DNA of 64,000 nucleotides from Enterobacter sp. ENT03 (GTDB taxonomy: Bacteria; Pseudomonadota; Gammaproteobacteria; Enterobacterales; Enterobacteriaceae): assembly GCF_019218745.1 (NCBI RefSeq), contig NZ_JAHUXA010000006.1, positions 124,001 to 188,000 on the forward strand, read 5' to 3'. This document shows positions 58,401-64,000 of this stretch, in pieces. The notes beneath the pieces are model-generated. The model was not told where the DNA came from. It ran no database searches and saw nothing but the letters and a program-made list of their open reading frames with translations. How positions within the stretch are numbered: the stretch's first letter is position 1; every line of letters begins with the position of its first letter. The position numbers were made by a program, and so were the translations under genes.

Positions 58401-59342
58401 GCGCAGGCGTTCAGTGCGTTGCTGGGCTGCGAGGTAAATGACGCAGAGGCGGATTTCTTCGCCCTCGGCGGGCATTCGCTGCTGGCGATGCGGCTGGCGG
58501 CGCAGCTCGGCCGCGAATGCGGGCGTCAGGTGACGCCAGGGCAGATCATGGTGGCCTCAACGGTTGCCGCGCTGGCGGCGCTGCTCGATGGCGAGCACGA
58601 TGAACAGGCGCAGCGTCTGGGCTATGAGACGATTTTGCCGCTGCGTGAGAGTGACGGTCCGACGCTGTTCTGCTTCCATCCGGCGTCCGGGTTTGCCTGG
58701 CAGTTCAGCGTGCTCGCGCGCTATCTGCATCCGCGCTGGTCAATCACCGGCATTCAGTCGCCGCGCCCGGACGGTCCGATGGCCACCGCCGCCACGCTGG
58801 ATGACGTCTGCGAGCATCATCTGCGCACGCTGCTCGCCCGTCAGCCGCACGGTCCGTACTATCTGTTTGGCTATTCCCTCGGCGGCACGCTGGCGCAGGG
58901 CATTGCCGCGAGGTTACGCCAGCGTGGCGAGGCGGTCGCGTTTCTTGGTTTGCTGGATACCTGGCCGCCAGAGACGCAAAACTGGGCGGAAAAAGAGGCT
59001 AACGGACTGGATCCCGAGGTGCTGGCGGAAATCGACCGCGAGCGGGAGGCGTTTCTTGCCGCCCGGCAGGGGAGTGGATCCGGCGAACTGTTCAGTGCCA
59101 TCGAAGGTAACTATGGCGATGCGGTGCGGCTGCTCAGCAGCGCCCATAGCGTACCCTTTGCAGGTAAAGCGACGCTGTTTGTCGCGGAACATACGCTGCC
59201 GGAGGGAGTGGATCCCGCCCGCGCCTGGTCACCCTGGATAAGCGAGCTGGATATTTACCCGCAGCCCTGTGCGCACGTCGATATTATTTCTCCCGCGGCT
59301 TTCGAAGCCATTGGACCAATAATGCAGCGGTTGTTGCAATGA
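55458..59342 (+). CDS. entF: Enterobactin synthase component F (NRPS)
   Basis: 1294 residues (K-12: 1293). Activates serine, joins it to 2,3-dihydroxybenzoyl from EntB, and cyclises three units into enterobactin. Domains: condensation (~1-430, HHLLVDG at 138-144); adenylation (~460-970, IIFTSGSTGRPKGV, NLYGPTEAAVDVS, YRTGDVARW, GRSDDQLKIRGQRIELGE); carrier (LGGHSLLAM, pantetheinylated Ser1007); thioesterase (~1055-1294, GYSLGGTL with nucleophile Ser1140, terminal catalytic His in CAHVD). All active sites appear intact. Expressed with fes and ybdZ under Fur. Confidence 0.97.
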   Translation: MSARLPLVAAQPGIWMAEKLSTLPNAWSVAHYVDITPAALDAPLLCEAITTGMMQADTLRMRFVEDNGEVFQYVDETLALAAPVIVDVRDAACPHRAALAHMQADLAQNLRVDSGRPLVHHALIRLADDRWYWYQRYHHLLVDGFSFPAITRQIAAIYRAWRNGEPTPSSPFTPFADVVDEYQRYRDSEAYVRDGAFWGEVKRTLPPPVSLSGTPLSGSSRTPDILRLKQTLDAEAFSRLAASAPGCQRADLALALVALWLGRLCGRLDYAAGFIFMRRMGSAALTATGPVLNVLPLAVNIDAQETLPALAQKLAASLKRMRRHQRYDAEQIVRDAGRAAGDEPLFGPVFNVKMFDYQLALDGVAGSTHTLATGPVKDLEIALIPDEEGGLTIEVLANPQRYDENTLNAHAARLDALLRQFAAAPDLRCGDAQLISAAERAQIGRVNDTGIMLPETTLSQLVAAQTRKTPDAPALADARWQFSYREMRQQVIALAQRLREQGVQPGDSVAVALPRSVFLTLALHAIVEAGAAWLPLDTGYPDDRLHMMLEDARPRLLITAPDQQGRFADLPDLKTLCYTAPLPVSEAQGLDLSRPQHTAYIIFTSGSTGRPKGVMVGQMAIVNRLLWMQDAYPLSAADVVAQKTPCSFDVSVWEFFWPFIAGAQLVMAEPDAHRDPQALQHFFAQWGVTTTHFVPSMLAAFVAALTPETARASCRTLKQVFCSGEALPADLCREWEQLTGAPLHNLYGPTEAAVDVSWYPAHGEALAAVTGNSVPIGFPVWNTGLRILDAMMQPVPPGVAGDLYLTGIQLAQGYLGRADLTASRFIADPFAPGERMYRTGDVARWLDNGAVEYLGRSDDQLKIRGQRIELGEIDRVMQSLPDVAQAVAHACVLNQATTGGGDARQLVGYLVSESGLPLDRDALREQLSARLPPHMVPVVLVQVAELPLSANGKLDRKALPLPEMTAKPGGRAPHSASEIRVAQAFSALLGCEVNDAEADFFALGGHSLLAMRLAAQLGRECGRQVTPGQIMVASTVAALAALLDGEHDEQAQRLGYETILPLRESDGPTLFCFHPASGFAWQFSVLARYLHPRWSITGIQSPRPDGPMATAATLDDVCEHHLRTLLARQPHGPYYLFGYSLGGTLAQGIAARLRQRGEAVAFLGLLDTWPPETQNWAEKEANGLDPEVLAEIDREREAFLAARQGSGSGELFSAIEGNYGDAVRLLSSAHSVPFAGKATLFVAEHTLPEGVDPARAWSPWISELDIYPQPCAHVDIISPAAFEAIGPIMQRLLQ

Positions 59343-59354
59343 TGTAATCAGTTT

Positions 59355-59386
59355 ATTGCCCGCGATGAGAAATCAGGACGGGCAAT
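59355..59386 (+). terminator. Hairpin after entF
   Basis: ATTGCCCG-N16-CGGGCAAT, perfect 8-bp arms, 12 bp past the entF stop. No long T-run follows (AATTGCG). It may separate the entF transcript from fepE. Confidence 0.45.
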
Positions 59387-59571
59387 AATTGCGCGTTTGT
59401 ATCAAAAATCCTGAAGTATTTACGGCATTCTCAGGCACAAAACTACAAAGATTTGTAGCTAGACAGTATATTTTTCCATGAGGGGATTCAGATTATTCTC
59501 ACTCTGTAATACCATCATGGCCATCGCAGGGTGAGCGTATTCGGCCTACACACTTTAAGGAAGATAATAAA

Positions 59572-60705
59572 ATGACCTCAACGAATATTAAGCACGACAG
59601 AGATGTGGAGTTCAGTAATTATCCGCTCGAAGCCCCTCGTAATAACGAAATCGATCTGCTGGCACTGCTTGACGTTTTATGGTGCGCGAAAAAACAGATT
59701 ATCGGCATTGCACTGGCCTTCGCCCTGCTGGGCGTACTGGCGACTTTTTTAATGCCCCAGAAATGGACCAGCCAGGCGGTGATCACCCCGGCAGAAGAGC
59801 TGCAATGGAACGAACTCCAGCAGACTTTAATGCAGCTTCGCGTGCTGGACATCGACATCCCTGTGGATCAGAAAGACATTTTTAATCGCTTTATCAAAGC
59901 CTTTAACTCCCGCGCATTAATGGAAGAATATTTCATGTCGTCGCCGGACGTGATGGGGCAGCTGCAAGAAGCAAATATTGATCCGCTGGAATTACAGCGC
60001 GCCGTAGTGCGGCTGTCGGACAATATGAAAGCCGCGGATAACGCGAAAGTAAAAAATGAAACTGAGCTGCCTTATGTTGCATGGAATTTAAGCTTTACCG
60101 CGCCAACGGCGAAAGAAGCACAAGTGGTACTGCATGGATATATTAATTATGTCGCGGCACTGGTGACGAAAGAAGCGCTTGATACTATTCGCAATACGGT
60201 GGCGCTGAAAACGCATTTTGAGAAAGAAAGATTAACCCTTGATCGCATTCGCTTAACTAATCAGCGTGATATTAAGATCCAGCGTCTTAACTATTCGCTG
60301 GAAGTGGCTAATGCCGCTGGCATTAAACGCCCGGTCTACAGCAACGGTCAGGTGGTCAATGACGATCCGGATTTCTCCATTGCCCTGGGCGCGGATGGCA
60401 TTCAGGAAAAATTAAAAATTGAGAAATCGCTGCGCGATATTTCCGAACTGAACGCCGAACTGCGTAACCGCGAATTCCATCTCGCGGAACTGGAAAAGAT
60501 CAGCGTGAAAAACGTCGATTTTGAGCCTTTTAAATACCAGTTAGCCCCGTCTTATCCGGTGAAAAAAGATGGTCCAGGCAAGGCGCTGATTGTCGTGCTG
60601 GCCGCTATCATCGGCGGTATGGTGGCGTGTGGGTTTGTTCTGTTGCGTAACGCGATGGTGACCCGCACATTGACGCCGGAGCTGACGCTGGAACCTTCTC
60701 ACTAG
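59572..60705 (+). CDS. fepE: Wzz-family chain-length regulator FepE
   Basis: 377 residues, K-12 length. A polysaccharide co-polymerase with a cytoplasmic N-terminus, a first membrane helix (~41-60, IIGIALAFALLGVLATFLMP), a large periplasmic coiled-coil domain (~60-330) and a second helix (~336-357, ALIVVLAAIIGGMVACGFVLL). The family's PxxP-containing TM2 region is present (LAPSYPVKKDGPGK). In Salmonella FepE sets very long O-antigen chains; despite its name it has no iron role. AAGGAAG precedes the ATG. A 229-bp gap with a hairpin after entF suggests a separate promoter. Confidence 0.92.
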   Translation: MTSTNIKHDRDVEFSNYPLEAPRNNEIDLLALLDVLWCAKKQIIGIALAFALLGVLATFLMPQKWTSQAVITPAEELQWNELQQTLMQLRVLDIDIPVDQKDIFNRFIKAFNSRALMEEYFMSSPDVMGQLQEANIDPLELQRAVVRLSDNMKAADNAKVKNETELPYVAWNLSFTAPTAKEAQVVLHGYINYVAALVTKEALDTIRNTVALKTHFEKERLTLDRIRLTNQRDIKIQRLNYSLEVANAAGIKRPVYSNGQVVNDDPDFSIALGADGIQEKLKIEKSLRDISELNAELRNREFHLAELEKISVKNVDFEPFKYQLAPSYPVKKDGPGKALIVVLAAIIGGMVACGFVLLRNAMVTRTLTPELTLEPSH

Positions 60706-60710
60706 TTTTT

Positions 60711-60887
60711 GCCCGGTGGCGCTACGCTTACCGGGCCTACGATGATGATGCATTTGCCCGGTGGCACTGCGCTGACCGGGCCTACAGTGCTGATGCATTT
60801 ACCCGGTGGCGCTGTGCTTACCGGGCCTGCTTCTACCCTGGCCTGTGAAGGGTAGGCCCGTGCAAGCGCAGCGCCGCCGGGCGCAAT
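60711..60887. repeat. REP array between fepE and fepC
   Basis: Four REP units: three direct repeats starting GCCCGGTGGC or ACCCGGTGGC, spaced ~45 bp and joined by GATGCATTT-like linkers, then one inverted GTAGGCCCGTGCAAGCGCAG. They fill the convergent gap and end four bases before the fepC stop codon. Confidence 0.9.
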
Positions 60888-60890
60888 CCC

Positions 60891-61691
60891 CTACTGCGCA
60901 CCGCGCCCCAGCGGTACCACCAGCGGCGTATGGGCCACCGGATCCTCAATAATTACACAACGCATGCCGTAAATTTTTTCGATTAACTCCGCGGTCACAA
61001 TTTCTTTTGGCGCGCCCTGTGCCACGATTTTCCCGTCCCGCAGCGCAACCAGATGCGTGGCATAGCGACAGGCCTGGTTCAGATCGTGCAGCACGGTAGC
61101 CAGCGTATAACCCTGTTCACGGTTCAGTTCGCTTAACAACTCCAGCACCTCAATCTGATAGCTGATGTCCAGCCAGGTCGTTGGTTCATCCAGCAGCATG
61201 ATCGCCGTTTCCTGCGCCAGCACCATGGCGATCCACGCCCGCTGGCGCTGACCGCCGGACAGCGTATCCACGCTCTGCCCGGCCAGCGCCGTCACGCCGG
61301 TCGCGTCCATTGCCCGCTGCACCGCCGCTTCATCCTCCGCCCGCCAGCGGGTAAACAGTGGCTGATGCGGATAGCGCCCGCGCGCCACCAGCTCCTGCAC
61401 CGTAATATCCCCCGGCGTGGTGGCGTTTTGCGCCAGCAGGCCAATACGGCGGGCCACTTCTTTACTGTTAAAGCGCTGGATCTGCTCGCCATCAAGATAA
61501 ACATGCCCGTGCGCCGGGGTCATCAGGCGGCTTAAGGTGCGCAGTAGCGTCGATTTTCCGCAGCCGTTGGGGCCGATAATCGCGGTGAAATGGCCGTCGG
61601 GCAGGGTGACGTTGAGGTTTTCAGCAACGATTTTTTTGCCATAGCCAAGGGTTAAAGCCTCGCCGCGCAACCGGGCGTCTGAGGGGATCAT
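60891..61691 (-). CDS. fepC: Ferric enterobactin ABC transporter ATPase FepC
   Basis: 266 residues (K-12: 271). Walker A GPNGCGKSTLLRTL (~38-51), Q-loop LAQNATTPGD, signature LSGGQRQRAWIAMVLAQ, Walker B IMLLDEPTTWLD, with the siderophore-ATPase switch TVLHDLNQACRYATH. Energises FepDG. Its ATG overlaps the fepG stop (ATGA), so fepDGC is one coupled operon. Confidence 0.96.
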   Translation of the reverse strand: MIPSDARLRGEALTLGYGKKIVAENLNVTLPDGHFTAIIGPNGCGKSTLLRTLSRLMTPAHGHVYLDGEQIQRFNSKEVARRIGLLAQNATTPGDITVQELVARGRYPHQPLFTRWRAEDEAAVQRAMDATGVTALAGQSVDTLSGGQRQRAWIAMVLAQETAIMLLDEPTTWLDISYQIEVLELLSELNREQGYTLATVLHDLNQACRYATHLVALRDGKIVAQGAPKEIVTAELIEKIYGMRCVIIEDPVAHTPLVVPLGRGAQ

Positions 61692-62680
61692 CTTTTGCGG
61701 GACTCCTTAATTAACAGGGCGATGAGATAGATCCCGCCCAGGCTTACGGTCACCACGCCGACCGGAAGTTGATAGGGAACAAACAGCCGTTGGGCGCAGA
61801 GATCGGCCACCAGCAACAACAATGCACCGCACAGCGCCGCCTGGGTCAGCCCCCAGCGCGCGGTGCCGCTAAGACGCCGTGCGATGTGCGGGGCAACCAG
61901 CGCAATAAAGGAGATCGGGCCGGTCAGGGCGGTAGAGGCGGCGGTGAGCACCACCGCCACCAGCATCATCAGCAGACGTGAACGCTCAACGCTGACGCCC
62001 AGCGCGCAGGCACTGTCATCGCCCATTTCCAGCAGCCGCATACGGCGCACCAGCAGGGCCGCGCAGACAAACATCACCAGCAGCACCGGCGCGGCGGGCA
62101 GGGTTTTCGTCCACGTCAGGCCGTTGAGCGATCCAGCGTTCCACAGCCCGGCGGTCAGCGCCGTCTCAAGGGACGCCTGCAACAGCAGCCAGGTATTAAA
62201 AGCCACCAGCATGGCGCGCACGCCGATGCCGATAATAATCAGCCGGAAGGTTTCAATGCCGTTGCGCCACGCCAGCAGCCAGACCACCAGCGAGGTAAGA
62301 ATACCGCCTGCCATTGCCGCCAGCGCAATCGCCGTCAGATGCTGACCAAAAAGCACCATGGCGATCAGTACGCCGCTCCACGCGCCGGTGTTAAAGCCCA
62401 TCACGTCCGGGCTGCCGAGCGGGTTACGCATCAGCGACTGGAAAATCGCGCCGCTGATACCCAGCGCCGCGCCGGTGAGCAGGGCGATCAGCACGCGCGG
62501 CAGACGCCACTCAGTGACCACCAGGGTGATGCCGCGCGGCGCATCGCCGGTGAGGGCGGCAAAGACCTGCGACAACGTCAACGGCACCGCGCCGCTTTGC
62601 AGACTCCACAGCGCCACCAACAGACAGGCGATCGCCAGCAGCAGGCAACTTAAAATTAAACGACGGGAAGGGGCGTTCAC
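61688..62680 (-). CDS. fepG: Ferric enterobactin permease FepG
   Basis: 330 residues, K-12 length. FecCD-family permease with about ten transmembrane helices: WRLPRVLIALLTGAALGISGAIFQSLMRNPLGSPDVMGFN is the family signature region, with GPISFIALVAPHIARRLSG facing the ATPase. Forms a heterodimeric channel with FepD. Overlaps fepD by 4 bp. Confidence 0.96.
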   Translation of the reverse strand: MNAPSRRLILSCLLLAIACLLVALWSLQSGAVPLTLSQVFAALTGDAPRGITLVVTEWRLPRVLIALLTGAALGISGAIFQSLMRNPLGSPDVMGFNTGAWSGVLIAMVLFGQHLTAIALAAMAGGILTSLVVWLLAWRNGIETFRLIIIGIGVRAMLVAFNTWLLLQASLETALTAGLWNAGSLNGLTWTKTLPAAPVLLVMFVCAALLVRRMRLLEMGDDSACALGVSVERSRLLMMLVAVVLTAASTALTGPISFIALVAPHIARRLSGTARWGLTQAALCGALLLLVADLCAQRLFVPYQLPVGVVTVSLGGIYLIALLIKESRKR

Positions 62681-63684
62681 CAGCGACCTCCGCGACGATG
62701 ACGGCGTACCAGCAGGATCAGCACTGGTGCACCGATAAAGGCACTGACCACCGACACCCGCAGTTCACCGGGCACCAGCAGACGACCCATAATATCGGCA
62801 AACAGCAACAGGGCAGGGGTGGCGATCAGCGTCACCGGCAGCGACCAGCGATGATCTGCCCCCACCAGCCAGCGCGCCATATGCGGCATCATCAGGCCGA
62901 TAAAGGCAATCGGGCCGACCACCGCCGTGGCGCTGCCGCACAACACGGTGATCGCCAGTAATCCCAGCAACTGGGTGCGCGCCACGCGGCTGCCGAGTGC
63001 CGTGGCGGTATCCGCGCCGAGGCTCAGGCTGTTCAGCGCCCGGCTTTGCAGCAGGGCGATGCCCGCGGCGATCAGCACCGGCAGTAAGACGATTTTTAGG
63101 GTATGAATCTGGCGCACGTCCAGCGATCCGGCCTGCCAGAAGCGCAACTGATCGTAAACATCCGGGTTCAGCAGGGCGATGCCGCTGGATAAGCCTTCCA
63201 GCACCGCGCCAAGGGCCACCCCCGCCAGCGTCAAACGTACCGGACTGAGCTGCCCGCCGCCCGCGCTGCCGGTAAAAGCCACCACTAACGATGCCGCCAG
63301 CGCGCCGCTAAAGGCCAGCGCCAGCTGTTCATGAGGGGAGGTTAAACCGAGCAACGCCGCGCCGAGCACGATGGCGAAGCTGGCCCCGGCGTTCACGCCG
63401 AGCAGACCGGGGTCGGCCAGCGGATTGCGGGTCAGGGTTTGCATCAGCGCCCCGGCAAGGCCGAGTGCACCACCGGCAAGTAATCCGGCAAGGGTGCGTG
63501 GCAGACGGGCGTCCAGCACAATCGTGCAATCCGCAGTCTGACAACTGCCGGTGAACGCCTCCACGACGACGGAAAAGGGCAGGGATGTAGCCCCGATAAG
63601 TAAACTGAGCGCAGCCGCAACAAGCAGCAATAAAAATAACCCGGTCACGATAAGCGGACGCGCCAGGTTGGGCGGAAAAGACAT
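62677..63684 (-). CDS. fepD: Ferric enterobactin permease FepD
   Basis: 335 residues from ATG 63684 (MSFPPNLARPLIVTG), with AAGGA 7 bp upstream; an in-frame GTG at 63687 is less well spaced. FecCD family: DARLPRTLAGLLAGGALGLAGALMQTLTRNPLADPGLLGVNAGA and GPIAFIGLMMPHMARWLVGADHR. First gene of fepDGC, divergent from entS across a Fur box. Confidence 0.96.
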   Translation of the reverse strand: MSFPPNLARPLIVTGLFLLLLVAAALSLLIGATSLPFSVVVEAFTGSCQTADCTIVLDARLPRTLAGLLAGGALGLAGALMQTLTRNPLADPGLLGVNAGASFAIVLGAALLGLTSPHEQLALAFSGALAASLVVAFTGSAGGGQLSPVRLTLAGVALGAVLEGLSSGIALLNPDVYDQLRFWQAGSLDVRQIHTLKIVLLPVLIAAGIALLQSRALNSLSLGADTATALGSRVARTQLLGLLAITVLCGSATAVVGPIAFIGLMMPHMARWLVGADHRWSLPVTLIATPALLLFADIMGRLLVPGELRVSVVSAFIGAPVLILLVRRHRRGGRW

Positions 63685-63701
63685 CACAACATCCTTGAGT
63701 T

Positions 63702-63720
63702 GATAATGATAGTAGTTATC
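63702..63720. promoter_or_regulatory. Fur box in the fepD/entS divergent region
   Basis: GATAATGATAGTAGTTATC matches the Fur consensus at 16 of 19 positions and is extended by GTTATCG into a further overlapping repeat. In K-12 a Fur site here represses fepDGC and entS when iron is plentiful. Confidence 0.92.
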
Positions 63721-63796
63721 GTTATCGATCTTGTTCGGTTATGTTAGCATGTGCGGCCATTGAAAAGGTATGAGAAATCGCAATAAAGGCCCTGTA

Positions 63797-64000
63797 ATGA
63801 ACCGACAATCCTGGCTGCTAAATATGAGCCTGCTGAAAACCCACCCCGCGTTTCGCGCCGTGTTTATCGCCCGTTTTATCTCCATTTTATCCCTCGGTTT
63901 GCTGGGGGTCGGCGTGCCGGTGCAGATCCAGGCGATGACCCATTCCAGCGCGCTGGTGGGACTTGCGGTCACCCTGACCGGCGGGGCGATGTTTGTCGGG
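63797..64000 (+). CDS. entS: Enterobactin exporter EntS (partial, 5' end)
   Basis: ATG at 63797 encodes [20 protein letters not shown] and continues through the right edge (68 codons seen). It closely matches the start of K-12 EntS ([20 protein letters not shown]), a major-facilitator exporter that moves enterobactin into the periplasm. The first transmembrane segment ([22 protein letters not shown]) and the start of the second are visible. A short AAGG lies upstream. Confidence 0.95.
   Translation, partial: MNRQSWLLNMSLLKTHPAFRAVFIARFISILSLGLLGVGVPVQIQAMTHSSALVGLAVTLTGGAMFVG

Noticed and set aside
60711-60887. Regular repeat array that could suggest CRISPR
   Set aside because: Units are classic palindromic REP elements with short non-unique linkers; no cas genes and no constant-length spacers.

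Overview
The window comes from the chromosome of a member of the Enterobacteriaceae close to Escherichia. Nearly every housekeeping protein recalls its E. coli K-12 counterpart in length and sequence, and gene order follows K-12 in two long blocks. The genus cannot be fixed from this stretch. There is no phage, rRNA, tRNA, CRISPR array or intact insertion sequence.

Layout. (1) 1-1314: an AT-rich accessory edge with a truncated membrane protein and a Rob-like AraC regulator. (2) 1534-42720: the yfgG-yfgF-ppx-ppk ... maeB block. It holds polyphosphate metabolism (ppk-ppx), purine synthesis (purMN, purC), uracil salvage (upp-uraA), replication control (hda), envelope assembly (bepA, bamC), lysine/DAP synthesis (dapA, dapE), tRNA acetylation (tmcA), the AcrD efflux pump, the talA-tktB pentose phosphate pair and malic enzyme (maeB). 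Compared with K-12, yfgD, the hyf region, and aegA-narQ are missing. A membrane protein that looks like an inactive M48 peptidase sits between purN and ppk. A four-gene cluster replaces yfgD: M17 aminopeptidase, glycosylasparaginase, PTS EIIC and a transposase-derived regulator. (3) 42738-64000: the ybdJ-ybdK and enterobactin block (entD, fepA, fes, ybdZ, entF, fepE, fepCGD, start of entS), interrupted by a DUF559/GNAT pair and a five-gene peptide/nickel-type ABC importer between ybdK and entD.

In K-12 blocks 2 and 3 lie about 2 Mb apart, at similar distances from oriC on opposite replichores and in the orientation expected for one inversion. The maeB/ybdJ gap is therefore probably an inter-replichore inversion breakpoint.

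How the genes work together. EntF, with its helper YbdZ and the phosphopantetheinyl transferase EntD, assembles enterobactin. EntS exports it, FepA and FepDGC bring the ferric form back, and Fes releases the iron. Fur boxes lie in both divergent promoter regions (fepA/fes and fepD/entS). PurR boxes lie upstream of purM and purC, and a perfect FNR site upstream of yfgF.

The best candidate for something undescribed is the 14.4-19.1 kb cluster. Its cytoplasmic glycosylasparaginase, chitobiose-type EIIC and aminopeptidase suggest uptake and breakdown of glycosylated asparagine or glycopeptides. The divergent regulator appears to be a domesticated IS481-type transposase that has lost its catalytic residues. 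Substrate and regulation are inferred, not shown.
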